64,000 bases of DNA, taken from assembly GCA_003342895.1 (NCBI GenBank), contig PTFA01000394.1:124001-188000 (forward strand), in the 5' to 3' direction. A model generated the notes under the pieces. That model did not search any database. It was not told where the DNA came from and saw nothing but the letters and a program-made list of their open reading frames with translations. The DNA comes from Casuarius casuarius (taxonomy: Eukaryota > Chordata > Aves > Casuariiformes > Casuariidae). Within the stretch, counting starts at the first letter, position 1; each line of letters opens with the position of its first letter. Shown piece after piece: positions 26,515 through 40,600 of this stretch. Both the position numbers and the translations under genes were made by a program.

Positions 26515-27014
26515 CTGGAGAAGAACAGATGTAAAAGATCAGGACTTTTCAGCTTTGAATGAATTGATCTAGACATAAAAAAAATATAAATTATAACAGA
26601 GAAAGTGGTCAGGAATTATTTCTTACTATTTCTCATAATTCAAAAAACTAGCAGTCACCAGAAGAAATTATCTAAATTATAGATTTAAATTTTAAAAAGG
26701 AAGTACTTTTTCAGATATTGCATCTAGAAATAATAGTATTCATAGCTGCAATATTTTAAATGCCTAAAGTATAAATGGGTTCAGAAAGGAATCAAGCAAA
26801 TTTATGTCAAATAGGTTCATCAGTGGCTTTCAAACATGATGGTGCAGGTGTTTCCATCTTGGAGAGTCTTTAAACAGTAGATCCCCAGAAGCTGGAAGTA
26901 CACTGGGAGATGTTCTTATACTCCTGTAAACTTCCACTCCTGGCCACTGTCTGGGACAGGATGCTGGATTAGCTGGAGCACTGATCTGACACGGTATGGC
27001 CACGCTTCTTTTTG
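26515..27014 (+). mobile_element. CR1-type LINE, 3' end
   Basis: About 500 bp show the typical CR1 3' order. The words are CTTTTCAGCTTTGAA, GAGAAAGTGGTCAGGAATTA, CATAATTCAAAAAACTAG, AAAAGGAAGTACTTTTTCA, GGTTCATCAGTGGCTTTCAA, GCCACTGTCTGGGACAGGAT, and a terminal ATCTGACACGGTATGGCC. The last resembles the 'gtctgacccagtatggc' end of many sauropsid CR1 copies. No intact ORF remains. The heavy divergence suggests an old insertion. Confidence 0.85.
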
Positions 27015-30000
27015 TTTAACTGCATTTACTTGCAAAAAAAAAGAGAATGCTACAGAAGCAGCCTAGTGCTTTCTAAAGGTGCCAAAAAAGGAAGGCGGAC
27101 AATTCAGTTATTTTGGTGAGCATCCAGTATTTAAACTGTGAGTCTTTAATTTGAGTTATTCTGGCTCTGACCAGTGTATTCTTCCTACACAGACAGGAAA
27201 TCTTCTTCAGCTCCTGAGTAGACAAAAGAACTGTCCTAAGGAGTGGCTAGAGTTTCAGACTAAAATGAAATAAAATGGAAAAAAANGAGAATTACCAATG
27301 CAAACAATCTGTTTCCTGCCTTTCGGAAGTCTCGTGCCTTGCTGTATAAAACAGTATAAACATGAGCTCTCTGTTTTCTCATGACATTTTCATCTCAATC
27401 CATAGTAAAATCATACTTAACCATAAAAAATCCAATTAAAAATAACTTAGTGCATTACTTTGGAAATGAATTTTATGCCAGTGATAAAAATGGATCTAAA
27501 ACAAGTGCTATTTTTCCTTCTTTCCATTACATTATTTAAAAGAGTTATTAGCACCATGGCCCATTGCTTGTTTTAATCTCAAAGTCCAACATGTAAGACT
27601 GACACACTGTAATACATAAACCAGAGCTTTAGTCTCCTGACTGTTCTCTCCTTTTTCATACTGGTGGCCTGGGCTCTGTGCCTGCTGTTCTGGTACACAA
27701 CAGGAGCCATGAGAACAGCTGCAGAGCCTCTAAGAAAAATCTTGCTAGTGGCCTGGGACTTGGAGTGCTGCTAAGAGGTATCCTACCAATCCAAATAGCC
27801 AGGCTGCTGGAGAACCAAGGAGAGGTTTGGGCTGGCAATAATATCTTGAGCACTGCTTAAGCCAGGAATCAGGAACACTGAGTATTTTCTAGGTGATTCC
27901 CTGTGGAATAAAGACTTTGGGATTACACTACATTTCTTTGTGTCTGTCAAATCCATTTTGTTGCATTGCTCCTCTCCCTGGCAATGGTGACTGAAGGTTT
28001 TCATAGGGAGCTCTAGAAGGCAAAGCCATAATGGGACCTTTTGAAATTGCTGCAGGCAGAGGAAGGAGGCAGTTCTTGGCAGCTGGCTCAAGGGGAGATG
28101 TTTTCTATACAAGCTGAACTTAAATAAAAAAGGCTTCGACTTTCAGCAGTCTTAATTCCCACCAGCCCACCCTGAGAAGTTTCTGTTAGAGAGGAGTTCA
28201 AACTCCTCCCTCTCATCTCTCTCCTAAACTGGGAGTTCCTCCTCTCTCATTCTTCATTCTCTCCTCCCCTTGTCCAGAGTGAACACCTCCTCCCCATGGG
28301 GAGAAAAACAGCTCAACAGCTTGATATCCTCCTATGAGCTTCTTTGTGGCTCTTCTGGTGGCTTGTGCTTGTCATTACCAGAGCAACATGAAGTCTCTGG
28401 TTTCTCCAAAAAGTGGAGGTGAGACTGCAAAATGGGATAAACTATTTCATGTTTTAAAATTTAAAAACTCTTCAGAAGATTTGTGGATTTAATGTGTTTG
28501 CATTCCTGTGCAGATATAGTTAAATATCTAAAGTAAACGATGGTTAGGAGCTATCTATGCTTCAGAGATTTCTTTCAGGAGGACGTACCCCTATTGGTAA
28601 ACATTTAATTTCTGAAGGACAGCAAGGAATTTCTCTTAAGTTGCACAGTTTACATTCAGGGCTTTATATACTTAAGACTTTTTATTCTACTTTCAGTGTT
28701 TCTTGGACAAATTCTTCCNCAGTTTATATCATGTTGAGATCTACACTGTGAATGCTGGAACTGTGCCAATGCAGTTTCTTCTTTTCTTTAAAACAAATGT
28801 TTCTATCTTTTTTTTTATATTGTATGACTTCAGCATATTCAAGCTGTCATTAAAAGAGCTAAGTACCCGTAGGTCTATAATGCTTGCCCAGACAAATGCA
28901 CATTCCTGTCTGTAAAGACCTAGCCGGAATGTCTAGCAACAGAGTTTCACATTTTGTGCAGTCAATTCTATTTCATATACTGAGCCACAAACCCATTATA
29001 GTTGGAAACAGCAGAAAGTCTGTTTTAAATTAGGTGACGCAAATACAGTAGTAACACAAACCATAGGAATAGAATATATATGTACATGCAAGGCAACCAA
29101 ATATGAAAGGCAAGTATCAGTTAAAAAAAAACTTTCTAAAGGATAAAGTCACTATCTTTAGCAAATAGTACTTAAGAATAAAATACTANATTAATTGAAC
29201 AAAAATGCAATGCAGTGCTTTACATTTCACTTTTGCTGAAGTTCCATAAAGTACAAAAGCAATAGAATCAGGTAATCCCAGAATCTCTTCTATGAAGACA
29301 TACTGTATGCAAGCAGGGGTTTCTTCCTTTAATGAACAACTGGAAAAGACAGTACAATATGAACTGCTAAACAATATGGTAAGGCAAGTCATTTAGACTC
29401 ACATGAGACGTGCTCATTAACCATGAATAAAGCAGGGGGAAAGAGGATGATGTGAGCAGAAAATTAGACACTACTGCATTTTATACCATAAATCTAATTC
29501 CTTGAGAAAGCTAGATGACTGCCTGCATCAATCTTATTTTTATAAACATGCACACCAGAGAGGGATCTCGATTTCATATGGAAACAAAAGCAAATAGCTT
29601 GCAATTTTTTTACCTCATTTATATAGATGTTCTGTTCTCTAAGTGTCATTGTGATTGATGCTGCAATTTGATGTAATAAACCATTTTTATTTGCATGATC
29701 AGACTAAATTCATATCAGTAAATCAGTGGGTTAAAATGATGCAGTCATCAATTTAATACAGCAGTGGATCTAATTATGATGTCATTAACAGGAAAAATGC
29801 ATTTGTTTTCATATTGTGAGAATCTGAAGCCACTTGTCTTGTCCAGCCTGGTTCTAACCAGTATAGTATATTGTTCAGGTTGTGCAAGGACAAAGAGCAA
29901 AGTTATTCATAGGATGTTAGTGTCTGCACAATCTACATGTCTGCTGTGGTTTCAGATTCTTTAGGCCAAGAAAAATTGCCCAGTTCAGGCAATAAAGCCT

Positions 30001-32689
30001 TGATTTGTATTAAAGAAGTTCAGTAATTCAAGAGGAGCTGGCACAAAGAATAAAGAAGCTGTGGCTGTTCACATATTGAAGAAAATATTTTTCAGTTTTA
30101 AAATCAACTTTGAAAGCACTATAGAAATGCTCTACTTTTAAGATTTAAAGCAATAGAATAATGTTTTGCATAATATGTATCTGTCTTAGTGGACGTTATG
30201 AAGTAATAAGCTAAATACTAATGATGCGATAGTTAAGTGAAATGACTATTGTACAGTCACCAATTGGCTCACATACAACTGAGAAACTAGAATCTTTTCT
30301 GTTGAAAGAGGCAAGGTTTGCTACATAAAGCAAGTAGCTTCTCCTCTCCTTAAAAGGCACCATGGGGTTTTTATCTTGCATCAGTTCTAACACTAGAAAC
30401 AGATAGTACAGACTTCGCTTTAATGTCTTTTTTGCCCCCCACATAGAAAAGAAGTCATAGTAAGAGAGTGTCCAAAACGGCTTATTTCTTGCTCTGTATC
30501 TATCATCCAGCTCTGTCTTTCCTTCTTCCCATGTTTCTCTTTTCCAAATTTATTATTTCACTTGTATTAATTTATTTTTCCTCCCTTTCACTATTTTTTG
30601 TCTAAATATTATTTACCTCTCTTTCATGTAATATACAAGGTATGTTTAAAAATCAATTTTCCTCATAAATATTATTCTCACAGATTCTTCAAAACCATGT
30701 GCCAATATAGTATGTTTATTTTAAATCAGTATGATGCATTAAGGATACAGACTGTCTTGTGATAATTAAGATGACTCAACACAGCAAAAGAGGCTGCAAC
30801 ATACTAGGGTATTCTTAAAACTTGCATACTTTTTGATATACCAAAAATATTTCCTCCTCAAATACTACTGTGGCATATCTGCTACATAGTTCATCCTTGC
30901 TCATCATCCATATTAATGAATAGTGTGGGTGAGGCTCAAAGTTAAAAATTAATTAGTATTTGATGTTTAAAATAATGTTTTGGCAATAAATATTTCATGT
31001 CCAGCCTTTTACATGGTCTTCAGAAAGTGAAGTCTGTAGCATACAATGGGACTGACAGAATGGTTAGGCAGATTTTTATCATCTGTCATTTTTTACCTGT
31101 CTTTGCACTCAGTTTCTTAATAGCTATCTCATAAACTCTATCAGCTGAGGTAATTTGGGAATAATGTGGATGAAGGACTGTTTTTTTTAAATATCAGTCA
31201 TTAAGTGTTCTCATATTCCTATTTAATGCTTAGCTAATAAACCCAGCTGCACTTGTAAATAAACACTGAAAGTACAACAGATCTGTATAATTATTTTCTT
31301 AACACAGCAAACCAAACCTCCTTATATAAAGAAATTTCCCCCAAATTTCTGATGTTTTTAAACATGTCTTTCTCAGTGAATGGAATTCATGAGATTTAAC
31401 CCTAAAGCAATATCTTTAGGTCCAGCTTATTGTTATTTCCAGAGCCATGTGGGTCTTTCGGAAGCTTGGTGCAAATTTGTATTTATTTAGTTATTTTCAT
31501 TTTCAATCATTCCTGCATTTTAATGAAGCCAGAGTGTAAACCCAAGGGGATTAGAGATTTATCATATATATGTTTGTAGAGTATGGTGCAAATCTGGAGC
31601 AAATGTTAATAAATGTGGACTAACACATACTTTAGGAATCTATTGCATGGCTTTCTCCTTCACACATGAAAGGTTCGGAAGACATGGGACCAACTTGTGG
31701 ATTCTGCATACTTTGTCAGTTCACGAAAGATCTGCAGAGAGCAGTAAAGGTATGAAAGATGACCACTGCAGCAGGAACTTTCGATAAAGACAATTCACTT
31801 CCTTTGAAAGCAGATGCTACTTTTAAAAAATACTCTATAAAAATATTTAAAAATATAAATATATAAAAATACTGTATAAAAACAGAAAAAAATCCAAAGA
31901 GTATATAATATCAAATTCCTGTTGAGTTTTCCACATGACATTTAAAATAAGATCACATAATTCAAACAGTGATCTTATTCTAATGCAGTTATTGACAAGT
32001 GGGATGAATCCCTCTCCATTGCTTACCAAAGAAGCTTGGCTTAGACTAAAGATGCCAAATTTTAAGGCAGCTAAAGTTAGGTGAAGTGTATTCTGTTCTT
32101 TGGTTTTAGATTCATCATTGCAATTTATGTCAGCAAGTATTGTACTCACAAGAGTATTGTGCAGCCTGTAAAACCAACAGACCAGAGACTTAATCTATTT
32201 TCTGCCTGTTATACTAGATATTTCTAGTGTCATCAGCTTTATTTTCTTTCTAGGTAAGCCATGTCAATTGCTTCAGTTCTCAATACACAAAATCTTTCCC
32301 AAGCTCCTTTTTTTCTTGATAGTGGCATCTGAATTTGTTCTTCATTACTTTTCTTTAGATGGGATTATCTATAAGCTATAAGTATTCCAGGTGAAGGCTT
32401 TCCACTCATTGACCTAATGACCCTAAGCATTTCTTTTAAAAGATGCATTCAAACTGGCATGGATGCAAAGGAGACTCAGGGAAAATGAGAGCCTTTTTTA
32501 CAAGAGGTGACTAAAACTATAGTTTGTTTAAGTCTACTAAAGCTAACATGCTCACTTTAATATGCTCCTTTTCAACTAATACATCAGGTGAATGAGTTGC
32601 TGGAAGGAAGAAGAGCAATTATGCATTTGCATAGACAATATGTACAAATTAGTCATGAGTAAATGTAGCGTGCAAAATAGACTTTTTTT
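27015..32689. other. Intergenic AT-rich DNA
   Basis: No gene recognised. Contains a pyrimidine-rich CTCC/TCTC stretch at about 28190-28290 and the motif-dense stretch at 29540-29800. Also contains an AT-only tract with AAAATAT words at about 31830-31880. Confidence 0.6.
29540..29800. promoter_or_regulatory. Candidate conserved noncoding element
   Basis: A stretch without repeats that is dense in developmental factor-like words: an exact octamer ATTTGCAT at 29689-29696, TGATTGATG near 29652, TGATGCAGTCATCAATTTAA near 29739 and AATTATGATGTCATTAA near 29771. Gene deserts next to developmental genes such as COL11A1 often hold enhancers. No conservation data are available to me, so this is a pointer only. 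Confidence 0.25.
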
Positions 32690-32862
32690 GAACATTAGAG
32701 GATAGACATCTGGAACAGTCTTTCAGTTGCAGAAGTCCTGGGCAAGCAACCAAACTCGTCTGAGATCAGGCTTGATAAATTTACAAAAGAGACTGTATGC
32801 AAGGGTTGCCTGAAATACCAGGGGACTAGACTTTGGGAGGTCACTTCTTGCAATCCTGTAGT
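32690..32862 (+). mobile_element. CR1-type LINE, 3' end
   Basis: TCTGGAACAGTCTTTCAGTT, then ATCAGGCTTGATAAATTTAC, then GGGGACTAGACTTTGGGAGG and TCACTTCTTGCAATCC match the order of CR1 3' ends ('ctggaacagcc', 'aggcttgataaattt', 'ggactagatgacctctggaggt', 'cttccaatcc'). It is diverged and non-coding. Confidence 0.8.
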
Positions 32863-34489
32863 TTTATTTCCACATTATCCTATTCCCTATGCATTCCAAC
32901 ATTCAACTTGCTCTCTGAAGCTGGCTGTACTTTGAGCCTTTGGACTTAATTATTAACTGTCAACAGTGACGTTCTTTAACTGCATACTATTTTTTTATTC
33001 TGGTTGTGCTGCTATTACTTGAATTACTTGCATCCTCACTTTTCTTTCTTATCCTGATACGCATTCTGTGTGCATAGCTTCCTTTCTCTGCTTCTTATAC
33101 TGTTGTCATAATGGTGCAGTGACAATATGCCCAGTAATGTTCCATGGCATGTGGAGTTTCATAAATTCCAGCTGTTGACCATATGTTCAGTCTTTGGAAC
33201 GTGCACAGAGGGGATAGTCTCCTGCATCAAGTATCTTATTCCTGCAATATTTAAACACATTATAGAGCATAACTCTGTCATTTTTATTTAATGTTTGTGG
33301 AATCTCCCTATTTTTAACAGCAAGATAAAAGAAAAAGAGTATCTCAATATATTAGTTCTACTATCTTGTCTCCTTCCTCTCTAAACATCAGATTTTATGG
33401 TGGCTACAATTGTCTTTGCCATGTGTCCATCAGTGAGTCTAATTTGTCCATAGTCTGATTTCCCAAAGAAATATTTATTAACAGAATACAGTTACNATCT
33501 TTACTATCAGGAACTGAAAACAAAGATTTAAAAAACTCTCAATAGTCAAAAAAAACCCAAAACCCAAAAAAAACCCGCCAGAAGTCTAAATTGGATTGCT
33601 GTTGACCAAGAAAGTATGACTTTGGGACACAAAGGTGGAATTAGATATGCTTAATTCAATACTAATAAAAAACTGTCTCTAAAACATTTATTTAAATGAA
33701 GCAGAACAAAAATATTTAGCTACCTAGCTGCACTTTGAGCTTCAGTCTGGAAGACAGAATTTCTGAAATAGTGAAATAGATTTTCTTTTATTCCCACATG
33801 GAAACAGAACAATTCAATTGTCCTCTTTTCTCCGCCTGGCCTCATAGCCCTGCCTTTCTCTACAGGATGTCCAGCTTATGTTCATTTTAATTATTTTATG
33901 ATGTAGGTTCACTACACTCTCAACAAAGCAACCGTTTCTCCATACTATTGCACTGTTTACACAGTCAACTTTCTCTCACGTCTTTCCTGCTTACCTGAAT
34001 TTTTGACTGGAAACACTGGGGTTTGGGGGGGATCTTTTTAGATAAAAATTTCTAGTGCTGTCTAGAGCAAGTTGATTACATTTCCTGGCAATTTTTAACA
34101 CTTAAAATTTTCTTTTGTTCCACTTTCCTAAAATATATTTGAATTAAAATTGTTCTTGACAGATATAAAAACAAATTTTCAGTTTGGTTGTCTCTCTTGC
34201 TTAGCTTTGATTATTGCAAAATAATAAAAGGGCCAATGCTGACTTTCTAATTTATAATATTTGCATTTTACCATTTTATATTCTTCCTCTTCTTTTTTCT
34301 CAATTAATTTATAAGAGTAGTCTTAAATATGAAGAAATTACAGAAATCAATAAATATTTATTTTACCTATTGGGTACGAATTGCTTAGCTGAGAACACAC
34401 AATTTAAGAATTTACAAGGAAGCCAGTTCTAGAGTAAAGCTGTTACAGCTAAACCACAGAGTTCCTTGCAAGAAAGGAACAAAAAGAGC
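32863..34489. other. Intergenic AT-rich DNA
   Basis: No gene recognised. One A/C low-complexity stretch near 33548-33575 (AAAAAAACCC repeated about three times). Confidence 0.6.
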
Positions 34490-34610
34490 TGCAAGAGGTC
34501 AAAGAAAATAACCTCTTTTCTCCATCATTCCTAGACATTTCTTTTCAATCTGTTCTTAAATATATCTAGTGATAGAAATATCAGAGACTATTTTATGACA
34601 CTCCTAGCAA
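34490..34610 (-). mobile_element. Probable CR1-type LINE fragment, reverse orientation
   Basis: CAATCTGTTCTTAAATATAT, then CTAGTGATAGAAATATCAGA, resembles the reverse complement of the CR1 3' segment ('ctgttcttaaaaacctcc', 'agtgatggagattcc'). It is short and diverged, with uncertain boundaries. Confidence 0.5.
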
Positions 34611-35160
34611 AATTAAATAGAAAACAGGTCAGACGGATAGCTGGACTATCAGTCCACTGACCTACATAGAGTTCTTACCACTAAAACCAACTGAAGTTCT
34701 TCTGCTTTTCAAGACTCTGAGTCTCTTGATGAACTAGTGAGAAAACACACAGACAAATGCAAGCATGTATACATGCCCTGAGTTTAAATTTATCCTCTGT
34801 TCTCGACTTTTATTTTATCTGAATTTTCTAAACTCCTTTTTTTCAAACTACAGAGTATTTTCCTGTAGGGAGTAAATTTCACCTTGAATTCCAGCCAGCT
34901 GAAGGCTTTGCATTCTATACCCTCAGAGTGTACACTGGGAAAATTTATGAAAATGGAAAAATTATTCATCTAATATTCAGTCTCTGAAAAAAGGTCTTGG
35001 ACAACATGTGTCTCTATATTCTACAAATGCAATGATCCACTCCCTCAGATGTCAGCAAAATGAATTTTGATTTTCTAGTACTTTCTATCCTGTGCTGTAA
35101 CTTTTACTAAGTCAAAGCAAGTGCAGAGTAAACCACCGCTTCATCAGTATGTCTCAAAGA

Positions 35161-35180
35161 GCTTTCATTTAAATGAAAGC
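35161..35180. repeat. Perfect 20-bp palindrome
   Basis: GCTTTCATTTAAATGAAAGC is self-complementary over 20 bases and does not extend further. It may be chance, or a symmetric binding site. Confidence 0.9.
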
Positions 35181-37637
35181 CCAGTTACACAGGCAGTGTG
35201 GAATTAGTCCCAAATCTGCATATGTGCCAAAGTACCTAATTGTATTTATTTCCTGCTCATCTTGACCAATCTCCTTATTGCAAGGTTTAGGGCACTTACA
35301 TAGGCTGCATAAAATAAAATATATCCTTTTTCCTCACTTTTTAATCTTCTTCAGAATAGGGCTAAATTAGCCATAAAACTGAGATCTCGAGTATACAGAT
35401 GCAACTGAAATTGAAGACTTACCCAGATGAGTTGATCGGAACCACTGAACCGCTTATGCTGATTTGCAGAAGAAAAGATGCTGGGTAAAGATGCTGAATT
35501 CTTAGAGTAAATTCTAATGAAAAAATTTGGGATTAAGAGATATTNATAATTAAGGGCAGTTCCACTAGTCTATAAAAACTTTTGGATTTCAACAACTATT
35601 CTACACTGAACTCAAACAAAATGTCAAAATTCCTGAAAGAAAATTTTTTATAAGTTTGAGCAAACTTGATTCAGTTGTTTATAAGAAAGTTTTCCTATTG
35701 CAGAAAGTTTTGTTTCTTTCCTTGCTGAGTTTCTTCTCCGCAAAATCTCATATTAATTAGGATATAATATGATAGATTTTATTTAATGAGCATGAAGCAA
35801 TTCTTAAGTTATATAAAGAGCTAACTGGGCTAATCAGCAGAGCTGCTACAGCATTTCTCAGAGGTGTCCTCCTCAGCATCTCAGATAGAAGAGCTGCTAC
35901 AGATATATCAGTAGGCCTTCCTACAAATGAAAATTAGATCTAATGTCTCATTATACAAATTTCTCCCTATTCTATAGTTTCTCTTTTCTTGGGCTACTTC
36001 ATATATATCTGTAACCATCTAAAGGCATTTGAAAATAAATGAAAAGAAATATAATCCAGAAGTATCTGAAACCATTACAGTCTTTCTCACTTTTGTACAT
36101 TGAACGCTTTGTCACAGAGACAGAACACCAAAGAGTGGCACACAGAATGGAAGGTATCTTTCTTCCCCTTATCTAACTGAACAAACAATCAAGATTCTCA
36201 GAGCTGCTGTAGAGAAAACAAAAACAAAGGATCTTGCAACAGGTAGTACACATAACAAGACAAAGTGTAAAAGATAAATCACGTTGCTGCTCGCAACCAT
36301 CACTTCAAGTAGATACATTTTCAAACCACTCAGTGGCATAGTAAAAACACTGTTTTGCTGAGATGTAGCTGCATGTTGGCATTCTCTGTTATTTGTAAAC
36401 CTTTAACAAAATTAACAGAAGCAGTAAAATATGCAACTATATTGTTTTCTAAACATACTTCTCCATAACTCTAATTCAGCATTTTTCAGAGGTTCTACAT
36501 GCTCAAATTAGAATTACTGTCTTACAGGGTTCAGAATATCATTTTCACTGTTGAGATACTCTTCAGTCCACATAATTAAAGTGCTGGCCACCTTAAACTG
36601 CTTACAAGTATGTCTTCACCAAAATGCTTTATAAAATATTTTAACAGCACAAACCTAAANGCCAACACTTCTTCACATCTCAGACTACTAATGAGATGCC
36701 CGTAGTAGCTGGAGGAAAGATAAATCTCTCCTAAAGGGGAAGGACAATAAAAGGGCTAATCCATACTTGCTTATGGAGTCCCTGGCAAATGACAGCTGCC
36801 ATGACATGATCTTTGCCATGTGCAACCCCCAACAAGGTACTATTGACCTCTGCGGCTACAAATCTCCTACAGTATGCTGATGGCTCTGTAGTGTATGGGG
36901 GACTTGCCTCCTGTGCCAGACTTGACCCAACTGTGACAGTTATCCTCACATGGCACAAATAACAAGGTGAAGGAGGTGAAGGAGCTTTTCCCCCTCAGAT
37001 CTGCACACATTGATTCCCCTGATGTAACGCTGGCTCAGAAAAGGCTGTGAAACAACACTGCCTTGCTTTTGGTTCCTTTATCAAGAGAAAAGTTGCTGTG
37101 CTGACGTCTGTATGGATAGTTGTCATATTCTTTCTCTCACACTACACTTCTGTGAGCCAGAACTATATCATAACACAAATCTGGGGGGGAGGGAAGTGGT
37201 CCCATCATGTGACTGAGAAGGAGAACATACTCCAGTGTGGGAGAGTGTCTAAGCCCTTCTGCTAGCACTGAAGTGTCACCTGCTCCTTTGTCCTCAGCTA
37301 GAATGAGATACAGGGAAACAGTAACAAAATATCTCAGTTGCAACTCTTGTGTAAAATGGCTTTACTTTCATGCCAGGCAACATATATGTATTACTTGGTA
37401 TAGATTAGCCTTGCTTAATTCTTGTTTCACAACAAGAAATTAGCATTTTAAGGAAAAAAAAAATGTTAAGAATATCTAGGAAACTTTTAAAATTTCTTTG
37501 AGGCTTTACAGGTTTCTTAACCTCTCAAACTCAGGAATACTTTCCCAATGTTTAAATGTTTTTCTTGTTTAATCTATGTTTTGTAGTGTCCATTTTATGT
37601 TTTATGACAGTGTAAAGAAAATGCAGGAAACAGTATA

Positions 37638-37677
37638 TAATGATATGATTCCAGCACTAATGATATGATTCCAGCAC
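37638..37677. repeat. Exact 20-bp tandem duplication
   Basis: TAATGATATGATTCCAGCAC occurs twice in a row without any difference. Isolated in unique AT-rich DNA. Confidence 0.95.
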
Positions 37678-40600
37678 TGTAACTCTGGTCTTGTGCATCT
37701 AAATGATCACATTCCTTTAATATGCCATAGCAAGTTTTAAAATGCTGCATTTAATGGTAAGTTGGGTAAACCACAATTGCAGAGCTTGGTAATGCTTGTT
37801 TTGGCTTTGTAAAGTAAGATATCAAAGTGGTATAAGATCAACTTGCCATATTTGGCACCATCATGTTCAAGTTAGACTTGCATCCTAGGTGAATGGATAG
37901 TCAAATGCAATCATCTCCCTGAAAATAGCAGGGTACTGTATATAAACTAAAAGAATTATTGGTTGTAAAGCAGTCTGGACTGAATATAACATAAACTCAG
38001 CTGGCTGGAGCTAAGGGAGCTGTTTCTTTTGCTCCATAACAGAGCTCTTGTTTCAGAAGCTGGAGACCCTATGTTTAGCCCAGCAACAAATTCCTCTTAA
38101 ATGAATTAACTGTGTGTAGATTTGATAGTGTGTTTACCAAGACTTCCAGACGTGTATTGTTATGTCATATACCTTGTATGGTACGGTGTGGCTATCTATT
38201 AGATTTTAAAATAAACAAAAGTCTTTTCTTTAAAATCTCTAAAAACAATTGTGCCATAAAAGGTTTCTAGTCATCCAGAAGGCTACTATCATAGCCCTCA
38301 TAAAATGACTGGTCTGCCCCATTATAAAGTCGTGTATGCATCATGGGTTTTCCTTGTTTCTCACTGGTCACAATGGTTATAGCCTCTGGGACCAGTTCTT
38401 AATTCTGTATTTCAGTTACCAATATCTTCCTTTTCCCATTGCCATTCTAATCCTCTTTAATTTCCTAAAGAACCTTATACATCTAAAATTTCCTGTTTCA
38501 GCTCATTATTGTTATTAAAGTCAATTTCTCACTTAAACATATATACACCCTGGGCATGAATATAACTGGTTGCATGTGGAAGTATGAGTGAAGGTTATTG
38601 AATCAGTCCCTTATCATATCTGTGGAATATATTGGCTAAAATTTGAATGTACATTTGTAAAATCTTTATCTTGGAGAAGAACTAGCACAATGCCCAAAGC
38701 ATTCAGTTAACTAAATCATATGATTTGCATATATGTGCTTATTTATAATTATTACTGAAGAATGGTGCTCAGGAACAGCAGAAGAAATACAAGATGGAAG
38801 GCAGTAAGTTCCATTTTTTTCATTTGAAAGGCTTGTAAACCCACCATGACTTCATGTTCTTGACAGTATCAGGAATGGCTGGGAAGCTTTACCTGGAGAT
38901 ACTGACAAATGCAACTGGGATTTAAAAATACGATTAGAGGGACGCCTGCCTGACAGCAAATAAAAGAGATTTTATTTGTACTGACAGACAGGTATTTTGT
39001 ACACTTCCAGAGAGAAATGTGATCTGCTGTCTAGCAAATCACAGCTCGGAAGGCAGTCTTCCAAATCCTGTACAGGTGAGCAGAAAGACCAGGAAAGAAG
39101 GAACAATGCGGTGCAGATCCTGACTCTACTTCATACAACATGCTGGCTGAAACATTTGTCAGCACTGAGAAGAAAATCCAGTTAAGATCTGGAAAAGGGA
39201 GAAAGTCATTTATCCTGTTTCTTAGGCAGATTTTGCAACTTATCCTGTGTTCTATGTTGTCATATTTCTATTATCTCTCCCGCTAACTTCAGAATGACCA
39301 TGTAGGCTACTTGCATAAATGCCTGCTAAAAGTCACTAAATGGTCTTTAATCTTCTGGGAAGTATGGCTACAGTCTATTCAATATTCAACTCTAAAATAC
39401 TAAGGAAGGTATTCTATTTTCCACTGTTCACATTTAGTTCTTCTGTCAAATTAAACAATCCACAACCTTGATTTTATCCAGTTATAAATCAGGTTACTTG
39501 GCATTTTTCTAAAATACAAGTTCAGCACACTCACTTTATTGCTTTGAATGAAAGCCTGGTTATCTCCACCATCTCATTTTACTTGCTTTCACCACTATTG
39601 AACAACTAGGCAAGAATCTACTAATCTCAATCCCTTAACTTGTATCTTTTAATCACTGCCTTTTGTTCCTCTTCATATTACTGTAAAAGCCTATACAACT
39701 CATCAAATGCAGACAACTATCCCTGCTTGCAAAATATTCACAACATCAGCTTGTGGCTATATGGTTTACTATGGTTTCACTTCATCCTTACATTTCAAAT
39801 CTCTTCTCAGCTTCCCCCACCATTTTCCTCCTCTCTTACAAACATGATGGGAAAAACATGCAAATTCCAAAATANTTGGAAAAATACTACTTGATTAGTT
39901 ATCCTACATATTTTCTCATGTAAATTATAACAGTGAGGCAATTAATACACTACAGCTGCAAGAAGCATTTGCTTATCTCTCATCTGATATTTATAATACT
40001 ACAGAGATAAATAATGTTTTGATAGTGATTCATCTGCTGCTTGTTCATTGGTATTTTTGTTTGTTTTCACTTTTTGTGAAAAAGTAGAATTGGAAGTCTA
40101 GAAAACTACAAAGAGAAGAGACTGGCTGTCCCTTGCCACTGATGTGACAAATGCCAAATGGCAGTGATAGGTATTACAAAAGCAGTAAGTTTTAAGGAAA
40201 AGATGCACCCAAAAATATGGAATAAAATATACAGATTCCACTTACCTCAGGATTAAGACTATTATTGAATAACACAGTATCCATAGCAGTAACCAAAGAT
40301 CCATTTTTGCATGTGCCAAAAAATAATAGGCAAAGGACTCCTAGTAATCTATTGGCAAGAAACACAAATTCCGTAACAGGGTTATTGTAATCCATCCTGA
40401 TAAGAATGCATGGAAAAAATCTATACTTCTGATACACTGATTTTCTTCTTACATTTAAAATAAGAAACAGCATAGCACAATGAGGTTAATGAGTACAAAA
40501 TCATCTGGTTTTGACATCACTTATTGTTGATTTACATGGACCTAAGTCTATTTAAACAACCAAGTAAAACTGGTGTGAGGATGAGATTCTGCTCTGTATG

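Noticed and set aside
36731..36958. 75-codon minus-strand open frame as a retained exon
   Set aside because: No flanking splice sites in agreement, no recognisable motif, and its length is within chance expectation.
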